Shown here: in pieces, positions 46,862 through 61,010 of the stretch | Layout: each line of letters starts with the position of its first letter | Position numbering within the stretch: position 1 is the stretch's first letter | DNA from: Zeus faber | Lineage: Eukaryota > Chordata > Actinopteri > Zeiformes > Zeidae | NCBI GenBank assembly: GCA_960531495.1 | Contig: OY482852.1 | Span: 33,640,117 to 33,704,116 of the forward strand | Direction of reading: 5' to 3' | Length of the DNA: 64,000 bases | Position numbers and translations under genes: made by a program | The notes under the pieces: model-generated | Database searches by the model: none | The model's input: the letters and a program-made list of their open reading frames with translations, nothing else | Told to the model about the DNA's origin: nothing

Positions 46862-49800
46862 TCTACAATTACTGAGCACCACCTTGCAGTATTTATTGTT
46901 ACACCAATGTTGTTGTTACACTAATCTCTGTCGCAATGTAGCTGAACGTTATTCTCCCTTGTAAGTCGCTTTGGATAAAAGCGTCTGCTAAATGACTAAA
47001 TGTAAATGTAAATGTAATCTTTCTTTGTTTAAATCTTTCTTTCAATCATTCTTTCAAACTTTCAATCATTATTTCAATCTTTCATTCTTTCCATCTTTCT
47101 TGCAATCTTTCTTTCAATTGTTTAATCTTTCAATGTTTCTTTCATTCTTTCTTTCAGTCTTTCAATCTTTTTTTCAATCTTTCTTTCATTCTTTCTTTCA
47201 ATCTTTCTGTCCGTCATTCTTTCTTTCAGTCTTTCTTTCAATCATTTAATCTTTCAATCTTTCTTTCTTTCAATCTTTCTTTCAATCTTTCTTTCATTCT
47301 TTATTTCAATCTTTGTTTCATTCTTTCTTTCAATCTTTCTTTCAATCTTTCTTTCAATCTTTCTTTCTTTCTTTAAATCTTTCTTTCAATCTTTCTTTCA
47401 AACTTTCAATCTTTATTTCAATCTTTCAATCTTTCTTTCAATCTTTCTTTAAATCTTTCTTTCAATCTTTCTTTCTTACTTTCAATCTTTCTTTCATTCT
47501 TTCTTTCAATATTTCAATCTTTCAATATTTCTTTCATTCTTTCTTGCAATCTTTCAATCTTTCTTTCATTCTTTCTTTCAATCTTTCTTACTTTCAATCT
47601 TTCTTTCAATCTGCCTTTCATTCTTTCTTTCAGTCTTTCAATCTTTCTTTAAATCTTTCTTTAAATCTCTCTTTCAATCATTCTTTCAAACTTTCAATCT
47701 TTATTTCAATCTTTCAATCTTTCAATCTTTCTTTCAATCTTTCAATCTTTCTTTCAATCTTTCAATCTTTCTTTCATTCTTTCTTTCAATATTTCAATCT
47801 TTCAATCTTTCTTTCATTCTTTCTTTAAATCTTTCAATCTTTCTTTCATTCTTACTTTCAATCTATCTTACTTTCAATCTTTCTTTCTTTCAATATTTCT
47901 TCCAATCGTTCAATCTTTCTTTCATTCTTTCTTTCAATCTTTCTTTTGTTATTTCTTTCAATCTTTCTTTCATCCTTTCTTTCAATCTTTCGTTCAATAT
48001 TTCTTTCAATCTTTCTTACTTTCAATCTTTCTTTGTTTAAATCTTTCTTTCAATCTTTCTTTCAAACTTTCAATCATTATTTCAATCTTTCATTCTTTCA
48101 ATCTTTCTTTCAATCTTTCTTTCAATATTTCAATCTTTCAATCTTTCTTTCAATCTTTCTTTCAATCTTTCAATCTTTCTTTCAGTCTTTCTTTCAATCT
48201 TTCTTTCAAACTTTCAATCTTTCTTTCAATCTTTCTTTCATTCTTTCTTTCAATCTTTCAATCTTTCTTTCATTCTTACTTTCAATCTATCTTACTTTCA
48301 ATCTTTCTTTCTTTCAATATTTCTTCAATCGTTCAATCTTTCTTTCATTCTTTCTTTCAATCTTTCTTTTGTTATTTCTTTCAATCTTTCTTTCATCCTT
48401 TCTTTCAATCTTTCGTTCAATATTTCTTTCAATCTTTCTTACTTTCAATCTTTCTTTGTTTAAATCTTTCTTTCAATCTTTCTTTCAAACTTTCAATCAT
48501 TATTTCAATCTTTCATTCTTTCAATCTTTCTTTCAATCTTTCTTTCAATCTTTCAATCTTTCTTTCATTCTTTCTTTCAATATTTCAATCTTTCAATCTT
48601 TCTTTCAATCTTTCTTTCAATCTTTCAATCTTTCTTTCAGTCTTTCTTTCAATCTTTCTTTCAAACTTTCAATCTTTATTTCAATCTTTCAATCTTTCAA
48701 TCTTTCTTTCAATCTTTCTTTCATTCTTTCTTTCAATCTTTCAATCTTTCTTTCATTCTTTCTTTCAATATTTCAATCTTTCAATCTTTCTTTCATTCTT
48801 TCTTGCAATCTTTCAATCTTTCTTTCATTCTTTCTTTCAATCCTTCTTACATTCAATCTTTCTTTCAATCTGCCTTTCATTCTTTCTTTCAGTCTTTCAA
48901 TCTTTCTTAAAATCTTTCTTTCAATCTTTCTTTCAAACTTTCAATCTTTATTTCAATCTTTCAATCTTTCAATCTTTCTTTCAATCTTTCAATCTTTCTT
49001 TCATTCTTTCTTTCAATCTTTCAATCTTTCTTTCATTCTTTCTTTCAATCTATCTTACTTTCAATCTTTCTTTCTTTCAATATTGTTTCCAATCGTTCAA
49101 TCTTTCTTTCATTCTTTCTTTCAATCTTTCTTTTGTTATTTCTTTCAATCTTTCTTTCTTTCCATCTTTCTTTCAATCTTTCTTTTATTCTTTCTTTCAA
49201 TCTTTCTTTTTTCAATCTTTCTTGCAATCTTTCTTTCAATTGTTTAATCTTTCAATCTTTCTTTCATTCTTTCTTTCAATCTTTCTTTCATTCTTTCTTT
49301 CAATCTTTCTGTCCGTCAATCTTTCTTTCAGTCTTTCTTTCAATCATTCAATCTTTCAATCTTTCCTTCAATATTTCTTTCTTTCAATCTTTCTTTCAAT
49401 CTTTATTTCATTCTTTCCATCAGTCTTTCAATCTTTCTTTCAATCTTTCTTTCAATCTTTATTTTTTTCAATCTTTCTTTCAATATTTCTTTCAATCATT
49501 CTTACTTTCAATCTTTCTTTCTTTAAATCTTTCTTTCAATCTTTCTTTCAAACTTTCAATCTTTATTTAAATCTTTCAATCTTTCAATCTTTCAATCTTT
49601 CTTTCAACCTTTCTTTCATCTTTCAATCTTTCTTTCATTCTTTCTTTCAATATTTCAATCTTTCAATCTTTCTTTCATTCTTTCTTACTTTCAATTTTTC
49701 TATCTTTATTTCTTTCAATCTTTCTTTCTTTCTTACTTTCAATCTTTCTTTCATTTTTTCTTTCAATATTTCAATCTTTCAATATTTCTTTCATTCTTTC

Positions 49801-51379
49801 TTGCAATCTTTCAATCTTTCTTTCATTCTTTCTTTCAATCTTTCTTACTTTCAATCTTTCTTTCAATCTGCCTTTCATTCTTTCTTTCAGTCTTTCAATC
49901 TTTCTTTAAATCTTTCTTTAAATCTCTCTTTCAATCATTCTTTCAAACTTTCAATCTTTATTTCAATCTTTCAATCTTTCAATCTTTCTTTCAATCTTTC
50001 AATCTTTCTTTCATTCTTTCTTTCAATATTTCAATCTTTCAATCTTTCTTTCATTCTTTCTTTAAATCTTTCAATCTTTCTTTCATTCTTACTTTCAATC
50101 TATCTTACTTTCAATCTTTCTTTCTTTCAATATTTCTTCCAATCGTTCAATCTTTCTTTCATTCTTTCTTTCAATCTTTCTTTTGTTATTTCTTTCAATC
50201 TTTCTTTCTTTCCATCTTTCTTTCAATCTTTCTTTTATTCTTTCTTTCAATCTTTCTTTTTTCAATCTTTCTTGCAATCATTCTTTCAATTGTTTAATCT
50301 TTCAATATTTCTTTTATTCTTTCTTTCAATCTTTCTTTCATTCTTTCTTTCAATCTTTCTGTCTGTCAATCTTTCTTTCAGTCTTTCTTTCAATCATTCA
50401 ATCTTTCAATCTTTCCTTCAATATTTCATTCTTTCAATCTTTCTTTCAATCTTTCTTTCATTCTTTCCTTCAGTCGTTCAATCTTTCTTTCAATCTTTCT
50501 TTTTTTCAATCTTTCTTTCAATCTTTCTTTCAATCTTTCGTTCAATATTTCTTTCAATCTTTCTTACTTTCAATCTTTCTTTGTTTAAATCTTTCTTTCA
50601 ATCTTTCTTTCAAACTTTCAATCATTATTTCAATCTTTCATTCTTTCAATCTTTCTTTCAATCTTTCTTTCAATCTTTCAATCTTTCTTTCATTCTTTCT
50701 TTCAATATTTCAATCTTTCAATCTTTCTTTCAATCTTTCTTTCAATCTTTCAATCTTTCTTTCAGTCTTTCTTTCAATCTTTCTTTCAAACTTTCAATCT
50801 TTATTTCAATCTTTCAATCTTTCAATCTTTCTTTCAATCTTTCTTTCATTCTTTCTTTCAATCTTTCAATCTTTCTTTCATTCTTTCTTTCAATATTTCA
50901 ATCTTTCAATCTTTCTTTCATTCTTTCTTGCAATCTTTCAATCTTTCTTTCATTCTTTCTATCAATCCTTCTTACTTTCAATCTTTCTTTCAATCTGCCT
51001 TTCATTCTTTCTTTCAGTCTTTCAATCTTTCTTTAAATCTTTCTTTCAATCTTTCTTTCAAACTTTCAATCTTTATTTCAATCTTTCAATCTTTCAATCT
51101 TTCTTTCAATCTTTCTTTAATTCTTTCTTTCAATCTTTCAATCTTTCTTTCATTCTTTCTTTCAATCTATCTTACTTTCAATCTTTCTTTCTTTCAATAT
51201 TGTTTCCAATCGTTCAATCTTTCTTTCATTCTTTCTTTCAATCTTTCTTTTGTTATTTCTTTCAATCTTTCTTTCTTTTCATCTTTCTTTCAATCTTTCT
51301 TTTATTCTTTCTTTCAATCTTTCTTTTTTCAATCTTTCTTGCAATCTTTCTTTCAATTGTTTAATCTTTCAATCTTTCT

Positions 51380-54300
51380 TTCATTCTTTCTTGCAATCTT
51401 TCTTTCAATTGTTTAATCTTTCAAAATTTCTTTTATTCTTTCTTTCAATCTTCTTTTCAATCTTTCTGTCTGTCAATCTTTCTTTCAGTCTTTCTTTCAA
51501 TCATTCAATCTTTCAATCTTTCCTTCAATATTTCATTCTTTCAATCTTTCTTTCAATCTTTCTTTCATTCTTTCCTTCAGTCGTTCAATCTTTCTTTCAA
51601 TCTTTCTTTTTTTCAATCTTTCTTTCAATCTTTCTTTCATCCTTTCTTTCAATCTTTCGTTCAATATTTCTTTCAATCTTTCTTACTTTCAATATTTCTT
51701 TGTTTAAATCTTTCTTTCAATCTTTCTTTCAAACTTTCAATCATTATTTCAATCTTTCATTCTTTCAATCTTTCTTTCAATCTTTCTTTTTTAAATCTTT
51801 CTTGCAATCTTTCTTTCAATTGTTGAATCTTTCAATCTTTCTTTCATTCTTTCTTCCAGTCTTTCAATCTTTTTTTCAATCTTTCTTTCAATCTTTCAAT
51901 TTTTCAATCTTTCTTTCATTTTTTCTTTTAATCTTTCAATCTTTCAATCTTTATTTCATTCTTTCTTCAATCTTTCTTTCAAATTTTCTTTCAATCTTTC
52001 TTTTTTCAATCTTTCTTGCAATCATTCTTTCAATTGTTGAATCTTTCAATCTTTCTTTCATTCTTTCTTCCAGTCTTTCAATCTTTTTTTCAATCTTTCT
52101 TTCAATCTTTCAATTTTTCAATCTTTCTTTTATTCTTTCTTTTATTCTTTCTTTCAGTCTTTCAATCTTTCTTTAAATCTTTCTTTCAATCTTTCTTTCA
52201 AACTTTCAATCTTTATTTCAATCTTTCAATCTTTCAATCTTTCTTTCAATCTTTCAATCTTTCTTTAATTCTTTCTTTCAATCTTTCAATCTTTCTTTCA
52301 TTCTTTCTTTCAATCTATCTTACTTTCAATCTTTCTTTCTTTCAATATTGTTTCCAATCGTTCAATCTTTCTTTCATTCTTTCTTTCAATCTTTCTTTTG
52401 TTATTTCTTTCAATCTTTCTTTCTTTTCATCTTTCTTTCAATCTTTCTTTTATTCTTTCTTTCAATCTTTCTTTTTTCAATCTTTCTTGCAATCTTTCTT
52501 TCAATTGTTTAATCTTTCAATCTTTCTTTCATTCTTTCTTGCAATCTTTCTTTCAATTGTTTAATCTTTCAAAATTTCTTTTATTCTTTCTTTCAATCTT
52601 TCTTTCAATCTTTCTGTCTGTCAATCTTTCTTTCAGTCTTTCTTTCAATCATTCAATCTTTCAATCTTTCCTTCAATATTTCATTCTTTCAATCTTTCTT
52701 TCAATCTTTCTTTCATTCTTTCCTTCAGTCGTTCAATCTTTCTTTCAATCTTTCTTTTTTTCAATCTTTCTTTCAATCTTTCTTTCATCCTTTCTTTCAA
52801 TCTTTCGTTCAATATTTCTTTCAATCTTTCTTACTTTCAATATTTCTTTGTTTAAATCTTTCTTTCAATCTTTCTTTCAAACTTTCAATCATTATTTCAA
52901 TCTTTCATTCTTTCAATCTTTCTTTCAATCTTTCTTTTTTAAATCTTTCTTGCAATCTTTCTTTCAATTGTTGAATCTTTCAATCTTTCTTTCATTCTTT
53001 CTTCCAGTCTTTCAATCTTTTTTTCAATCTTTCTTTCAATCTTTCAATTTTTCAATCTTTCTTTCATTTTTTCTTTTAATCTTTCAATCTTTCAATCTTT
53101 CTTTCATTCTTTCTTGCAATCTTTCTTTCAATTGTTTAATCTTTCAAAATTTCTTTTATTCTTTCTTTCAATCTTTCTTTCAATCTTTCTGTCTGTCAAT
53201 CTTTCTTTCAGTCTTTCTTTCAATCATTCAATCTTTCAATCTTTCCTTCAATATTTCATTCTTTCAATCTTTCTTTCAATCTTTCTTTCATTCTTTCCTT
53301 CAGTCGTTCAATCTTTCTTTCAATCTTTCTTTTTTTCAATCTTTCTTTCAATCTTTCTTTCATCCTTTCTTTCAATCTTTCGTTCAATATTTCTTTCAAT
53401 CTTTCTTACTTTCAATATTTCTTTGTTTAAATCTTTCTTTCAATCTTTCTTTCAAACTTTCAATCATTATTTCAATCTTTCATTCTTTCAATCTTTCTTT
53501 CAATCTTTCTTTTTTAAATCTTTCTTGCAATCTTTCTTTCAATTGTTGAATCTTTCAATCTTTCTTTCATTCTTTCTTCCAGTCTTTCAATCTTTTTTTC
53601 AATCTTTCTTTCAATCTTTCAATTTTTCAATCTTTCTTTCATTCTTTCTTTTAATCTTTCAATCTTTAAATCTTTCTTTCATTCTTTCTTCAATCTTTCT
53701 TTCAAATTTTCTTTCAATCTTTCTTTTTTCAATCTTTCTTGCAATCATTCTTTCAATTGTTGAATCTTTCAATCTTTCTTTCATTCTTTCTTCCAGTCTT
53801 TCTTCCAGTCTTTCAATCTTTTTTTCAATCTTTCTTTCAATCTTTCAATTTTTCAATCTTTCTTTTATTCTTTCTTTTAATCTTTCAATCTTTCTTTCAT
53901 TGTTTCTTTCAATCTTTCTGTCTTTCAATATTTCATTCAATCTTTCTTTCATTCCTTCTTTCAATCTTTCTTTCAAATTTTCTTTCAATCTTTCTTTTTT
54001 CAATCTTTCTTTCAATCTTTCTTTCATTCTTTCTTTCAGTCTTTCAAAATTTGTTTCAAACTTTCAATCTTTCTTTCAATCTTTCAGTCGTTCAATCTTT
54101 CTTTCAATCTTTCTTTGAATCTTTCAATCTTCAATCTTTCAATCTATCTTTCAGTCTTTCTTTCAATCATTCAATCTTTCTTTCAATTTTTCTTTCTTTC
54201 AATCTTTCTTTCAATCTTTCTTTCATTCTTTCCTTCAGTCTTTCAATCTTTCTTTCAATCTTTCTTTCAATCTTTCTTTCAATCTTTCTTTCATTCTTTC

Positions 54301-57300
54301 TTACAATCTTTCTTTCAATCTTTCAATCTTTCTTTCAATATTTCTTTCAATCTTTCTTACTTTCAATCTTTCTTTCTTTCAATCTTTCTTTCAATCTTTC
54401 TTTCAAACTTTCATTCTTTATTTCAATCTTTCAATCTTTCAATCTTTCTTTCATTTTTTCTTTCAATCTTTCTTTCAATCTTTCAGTCTTTCTTTCAATA
54501 TTTCTTTCAATCTTTCTTTCTTTAAATCTTTCTTTCAATCTTTCTTTCAAACTTTCAATCTTTATTTCAAACTTTCAATCTTTCAATCTTTCTTTCAATC
54601 TTTCTTTCAATCTTTCAATCTTTCTTTCATTCTTTCTTTCAATATTTCAATCTTTCAACCTTTCTTTCATTCTTTCTTTCAATCTTTCAATCTTTCTTTA
54701 ATTTTTTCTTTCAATCTTTCTTACTTTCAATTTTTCTATCTTTCAATAATTCTTCCAATCTTTCAATCTTTCTTTTGTTATTCTTTCAATCTTTCCTTCT
54801 TTCAATCTTTCTATCCATCTATCTATCAATCTTTTTTTCATTCTTTCTTTCAATCTTTCTTTTTTCAATCTTTCTTGCAAACTTTCTTTCAATTGTTTAA
54901 TCTTTCAATCTTTCTTTCATTCTTTCTTTCAGTCTTTCAATCTTTTTTTCATTCTTTCTTTCAATATTTCAATCTTTCAATCTTTCTGTCATTCTTTCTG
55001 TCAATCTTTCAATTTTTCTTTCATTCTTTCTTTCAATCTTTCTTACTTTCAATTTTTCTATCTTTCAATATTTCTTCCAATCGTTCAATCTTTCTTTTAT
55101 TATTTCTTTCAATCTTTCTTTCTTTCAATCTTTCTTTCCATCTTTCTTTCAATCTTTCTTTCATTCTATCTTTCAATCTTTCAATCTTTCTTTCATTCTT
55201 TCTTTCAATCTTTCAATCTTTCAATTTTTCTATCTTTCAATATTTCTTCCAATCGTTCAATCTTTCTTTCATTATTTCTTTCAATCTTTCTTTTGTTATT
55301 TCTTTCAATCTTTCTTTCTTTCAATCTTTCTTTCCATCTTTCTTTCAATCTTTCTTTCATTCTTTCTTTCAATCTTTCTTTCATTATTTCTTTCAGTCTT
55401 TCAATCTTTCTTTCAAACTTTCAATCTTTCTTTCAATCTTTCAGTCGTTCAATCTTTCTTTCAATCTTTCTTTCAATCTTTCAATCTTCAGTCTTTCAAT
55501 CTTTCTTTCAATCTTTCAATCTTTCTTTCAATATTTCTTTCAATCTTTCTTTCTTTAAATCTTTCTTTCAATCTTTCTTTCAAACTTTCAATCTTTATTT
55601 CAATCTTTCAATCGTTCAATCTTTCTTTCAATCTTTCAATCTTTCTTTCATTCTTTCTTTCAATATTTCAATCTTTCTTTCATTCTTTCTTTCAATCTTT
55701 CAATCTTTCATTAATTCTTTCTTTCAATCTTTCTTACTTTTAATTTTTCTATCTTTCAATATTTCTTCCAATCTTTCAATCTTTCTTTTGTTATTCTTTC
55801 AATCTTTCTTTCTTTCAATCTTTCTATCCATCTATCTTTCAATCTTTCTTTCATTCTTTCTTTCAATCTTTCTTTTTCCAACCATCTTGCAAACTTTCTT
55901 TCAATTGTTTAATCTTTCAATCTTTCTTTCATTCTTTCTTTCAGTCTTTCAATCTTTTTTTCATTCTTTCTTTCAATATTTCAATCTTTCAATCTTTCTT
56001 TCAGTCTTTCTTTCAACCTTTCAATCTTTCTTTCAATCTTTCTTTCAAACTTTCAATCTTTATTTCAATCTTTCATTCTTTCCATCTTTCTTGCAATCTT
56101 TCTTTCAATTGTTTAATCTTTCAAAATTTCTTTTATTCTTTCTTTCAATCTTTCTTTCAATCTTTCTGTCTGTCAATCTTTCTTTCAGTCTTTCTTTCAA
56201 TCATTCAATCTTTCAATCTTTCCTTCAATATTTCATTCTTTCAATCTTTCTTTCAATCTTTCTTTCATTCTTTCCTTCAGTCGTTCAATCTTTCTTTCAA
56301 TCTTTCTTTTTTTCAATCTTTCTTTCAATCTTTCTTTCATCCTTTCTTTCAATCTTTCGTTCAATATTTCTTTCAATCTTTCTTACTTTCAATATTTCTT
56401 TGTTTAAATCTTTCTTTCAATCTTTCTTTCAAACTTTCAATCATTATTTCAATCTTTCATTCTTTCAATCTTTCTTTCAATCTTTCTTTTTTAAATCTTT
56501 CTTGCAATCTTTCTTTCAATTGTTGAATCTTTCAATCTTTCTTTCATTCTTTCTTCCAGTCTTTCAATCTTTTTTTCAATCTTTCTTTCAATCTTTCAAT
56601 TTTTCAATCTTTCTTTCATTTTTTTCTTTTAATCTTTCAATCTTTCAATCTTTCTTTCATTCTTTCTTCAATCTTTCTTTCAAATTTTCTTTCAATCTTT
56701 CAATTTTTCAATCTTTCTTTTATTCTTTCTTTCATTCTTTCTTCCAGTCTTTCAATCTTTTTTTCAATCTTTCTTTCAATCTTTCAATTTTTCAATCTTT
56801 CTTTTATTCTTTCTTTTATTCTTTCTTTCAGTCTTTCAATCTTTCTTTAAATCTTTCTTTCAATCTTTCTTTCAAACTTTCAATCTTTATTTCAATCTTT
56901 CAATCTTTCAATCTTTCTTTCAATCTTTCAATCTTTCTTTAATTCTTTCTTTCAATCTTTCAATCTTTCTTTCATTCTTTCTTTCAATCTATCTTACTTT
57001 CAATCTTTCTTTCTTTCAATATTGTTTCCAATCGTTCAATCTTTCTTTCATTCTTTCTTTCAATCTTTCTTTTGTTATTTCTTTCAATCTTTCTTTCTTT
57101 TCATCTTTCTTTCAATCTTTCTTTTATTCTTTCTTTCAATCTTTCTTTTTTCAATCTTTCTTGCAATCTTTCTTTCAATTGTTTAATCTTTCAAAATTTC
57201 TTTTATTCTTTCTTTCAATCTTTCTTTCAATCTTTCTGTCTGTCAATCTTTCTTTCAGTCTTTCTTTCAATCATTCAATCTTTCAATCTTTCCTTCAATA

Positions 57301-58640
57301 TTTCATTCTTTCAATCTTTCTTTCAATCTTTCTTTCATTCTTTCCTTCAGTCGTTCAATCTTTCTTTCAATCTTTCTTTTTTTCAATCTTTCTTTCAATC
57401 TTTCTTTCATCCTTTCTTTCAATCTTTCGTTCAATATTTCTTTCAATCTTTCTTACTTTCAATATTTCTTTGTTTAAATCTTTCTTTCAATCTTTCTTTC
57501 AAACTTTCAATCATTATTTCAATCTTTCATTCTTTCAATCTTTCTTTCAATCTTTCTTTTTTAAATCTTTCTTGCAATCTTTCTTTCAATTGTTGAATCT
57601 TTCAATCTTTCTTTCATTCTTTCTTCCAGTCTTTCAATCTTTTTTTCAATCTTTCTTTCAATCTTTCAATTTTTCAATCTTTCTTTCATTCTTTCTTTTA
57701 ATCTTTCAATCTTTAAATCTTTCTTTCAAATTTTCTTTCAATCTTTCTTTTTTCAATCTTTCTTGCAATCATTCTTTCAATTGTTGAATCTTTCAATCTT
57801 TCTTTCATTCTTTCTTCCAGTTTTTCTTCCAGTCTTTCAATCTTTTTTTCAATCTTTCTTTCAATCTTTCAATTTGTCAATCTTTCTTTTATTCTTTCTG
57901 TTAATCTTTCAATCTTTCTTTCATTGTTTCTTTCAATCTTTCTTTTTTCAATCTTTCTTGCAATCTTTCTTTCAATTGTTTAATCTTTCAATCTTTCTTT
58001 CATTCTTTCTTGCAATCTTTCTTTCAATTGTTTAATCTTTCAAAATTTCTTTTATTCTTTCTTTCAATCTTTCTTTCAATCTTTCTGTCTGTCAATCTTT
58101 CTTTCAGTCTTTCTTTCAATCATTCAATCTTTCAATCTTTCCTTCAATATTTCATTCTTTCAATCTTTCTTTCAATCTTTCTTTCATTCTTTCCTTCAGT
58201 CGTTCAATCTTTCTTTCAATCTTTCTTTTTTTCAATCTTTCTTTCAATCTTTCTTTCATCCTTTCTTTCAATCTTTCGTTCAATATTTCTTTCAATCTTT
58301 CTTACTTTCAATATTTCTTTGTTTAAATCTTTCTTTCAATCTTTCTTTCAAACTTTCAATCATTATTTCAATCTTTCATTCTTTCAATCTTTCTTTCAAT
58401 CTTTCTTTTTTAAATCTTTCTTGCAATCTTTCTTTCAATTGTTGAATCTTTCAATCTTTCTTTCATTCTTTCTTCCAGTCTTTCAATCTTTTTTTCAATC
58501 TTTCTTTCAATCTTTCAATTTTTCAATCTTTCTTTCATTCTTTCTTTTAATCTTTCAATCTTTAAATCTTTCTTTCAAATTTTCTTTCAATCTTTCTTTT
58601 TTCAATCTTTCTTGCAATCATTCTTTCAATTGTTGAATCT
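51380..58640. repeat. Six-copy block family marked by tttcaaaatttcttttattc
   Basis: The marker phrase appears at about 51421, 52569, 53144, 56121, 57191 and 58040. After each comes nearly the same 500-600 bp: ctttctgtctgtcaatc, ttccttcaatatttcattc, ttccttcagtcgttcaatc, ctttcgttcaatatttc, ttcaatcattatttcaatc and tcaattgttgaatctttc, in that order. Spacing (about 1148, 575, 2977, 1070 and 849 bp) is irregular, so the block has been copied together with different amounts of neighbouring sequence. Confidence 0.85.
54050..56010. repeat. About 2-kb array block, copy 1
   Basis: Matches 59045-61010 at an offset of 4994 bp. The marker gaatctttcaatcttcaatc is at 54117 and again at 59111. Their 227-codon frames (54875-55558 and 59869-60552) differ at only one codon meaning, so identity is very high over this part. 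Confidence 0.85.
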
Positions 58641-59044
58641 TTCAATCTTTCTTTCATTCTTTCTTCCAGTTTTTCTTCCAGTCTTTCAATCTTTTTTTCA
58701 ATCTTTCTTTCAATCTTTCAATTTGTCAATCTTTCTTTTATTCTTTCTGTTAATCTTTCAATCTTTCTTTCATTGTTTCTTTCAATCTTTCTGTCTTTCA
58801 ATATTTCATTCAATCTTTCTTTCATTCCTTCTTTCAATCTTTCTTTCAAATTTTCTTTCAATCTTTCTTTTTTCAATCTTTCTTTCAATCTTTCTTTCTT
58901 TCAATCTTTCTGTCTTTCAATATTTCTTTCAATCTTTCAATCTTTCTTTTTTTTTCAATCTTTCTTTCAATCTTTCTTTTATTCTATCTTTAAATCTTTG
59001 TTTTTTTAATCTTTCTTGCAATCTTTCTTTCAGTCTTTCAATCT

Positions 59045-61010
59045 GTCTTTCAAACTTTCAATCTTTCTTTCAATCTTTCAATCGTTCAATCTTTCTTTCA
59101 ATCTTTCTTTGAATCTTTCAATCTTCAATCTTTCAATCTATCTTTCAGTCTTTCTTTCAATCATTCAATCTTTCTTTCAATTTTTCTTTCTTTCAATCTT
59201 TCTTTCAATCTTTCTTTCATTCTTTCCTTCAGTCTTTCAATCTTTCTTTCAATCTTTCTTTCAATCTTTCTTTCAATCTTTCTTTCATTCTTTCTTACAA
59301 TCTTTCTTTCAATCTTTCAATCTTTCTTTCAATATTTCTTTCAATCTTTCTTACTTTCAATCTTTCTTTCTTTAAATCTTTCTTTCAATCTTTCTTTCAA
59401 ACTTTCATTCTTTATTTCAATCTTTCAATCTTTCAATCTTTCTTTCATTCTTTCTTTCAATCTTTCTTTCAATCTTTCAGTCTTTCTTTCAATATTTCTT
59501 TCAATCTTTCTTTCTTTAAATCTTTCTTTCAATCTTTCTTTCAAACTTTCAATCTTTATTTCAAACTTTCAATCTTTCAATCTTTCTTTCAATCTTTCTT
59601 TCAATCTTTCAATCTTTCTTTCATTCTTTCTTTCAATATTTCAATCTTTCAACCTTTCTTTCATTCTTTCTTTCAATCTTTCAATCTTTCTTTAATTTTT
59701 TCTTTCAATCTTTCTTACTTTCAATTTTTCTATCTTTCAATAATTCTTCCAATCTTTCAATCTTTCTTTTGTTATTCTTTCAATCTTTCTTTCTTTCAAT
59801 CTTTCTATCCATCTATCTATCAATCTTTTTTTCATTCTTTCTTTCAATCTTTCTTTTTTCAATCTTTCTTGCAAACTTTCTTTCAATTGTTTAATCTTTC
59901 AATCTTTCTTTCATTCTTTCTTTCAGTCTTTCAATCTTTTTTTCATTCTTTCTTTCAATATTTCAATCTTTCAATCTTTCTGTCATTCTTTCTGTCAATC
60001 TTTCAATCTTTCTTTCATTCTTTCTTTCAATCTTTCTTACTTTCAATTTTTCTATCTTTCAATATTTCTTCCAATCGTTCAATCTTTCTTTTATTATTTC
60101 TTTCAATCTTTCTTTCTTTCAATCTTTCTTTCCATCTTTCTTTCAATCTTTCTTTCATTCTATCTTTCAATCTTTCAATCTTTCTTTCATTCTTTCTTTC
60201 AATCTTTCAATCTTTCAATTTTTCTATCTTTCAATATTTCTTCCAATCGTTCAATCTTTCTTTCATTATTTCTTTCAATCTTTCTTTTGTTATTTCTTTC
60301 AATCTTTCTTTCTTTCAATCTTTCTTTCCATCTTTCTTTCAATCTTTCTTTCATTCTTTCTTTCAATCTTTCTTTCATTATTTCTTTCAGTCTTTCAATC
60401 TTTCTTTCAAACTTTCAATCTTTCTTTCAATCTTTCAGTCGTTCAATCTTTCTTTCAATCTTTCTTTCAATCTTTCAATCTTCAGTCTTTCAATCTTTCT
60501 TTCAATCTTTCAATCTTTCTTTCAATATTTCTTTCAATCTTTCTTTCTTTAAATCTTTCTTTCAATCTTTCTTTCAAACTTTCAATCTTTATTTCAATCT
60601 TTCAATCGTTCAATCTTTCTTTCAATCTTTCTTTCAATCTTTCAATCTTTCTTTCATTCTTTCTTTCAATATTTCAATCTTTCTTTCATTCTTTCTTTCA
60701 ATCTTTCAATCTTTCATTAATTCTTTCTTTCAATCTTTCAATCTTTCAATTTTTCTATCTTTCAATATTTCTTCCAATCTTTCAATCTTTCTTTTGTTAT
60801 TCTTTCAATCTTTCTTTCTTTCAATCTTTCTATCCATCTATCTTTCAATCTTTCTTTCATTCTTTCTTTCAATCTTTCTTTTTTCAAACTTTCTTGCAAA
60901 CTTTCTTTCAATTGTTTAATCTTTCAATCTTTCTTTCATTCTTTCTTTCAGTCTTTCAATCTTTTTTTCATTCTTTCTTTCAATATTTCAATCTTTCAAT
61001 CTTTCTTTCA
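59045..61010. repeat. About 2-kb array block, copy 2
   Basis: Copy of 54050-56010. The two copies diverge near 59040 on the left and after about 60890 on the right. Confidence 0.85.

Larger units (their letters stand above)
43911..47015 (+). mobile_element. L2/CR1-type LINE inserted in the TTTC array, nearly full length
   Basis: A non-repetitive island of about 3.1 kb within the array: a 5' leader of about 230 bp, an endonuclease region, a reverse transcriptase region, and a 3' end with ttgtaagtcgctttggataa followed by a (taaatg)n tail. No separate ORF1 is visible. It is inactivated by one frame change between endonuclease and RT (about 44895-44915), an in-frame TAA at 45859 and an apparent internal deletion with frame change near 46495. 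Array sequence resumes straight after the tail. Target duplications cannot be judged because atctttc occurs everywhere. Confidence 0.9.

Noticed and set aside
43850..47030. Target-site duplication atctttc flanking the LINE
   Set aside because: The seven bases occur hundreds of times in the array, so a match at both ends is expected by chance.
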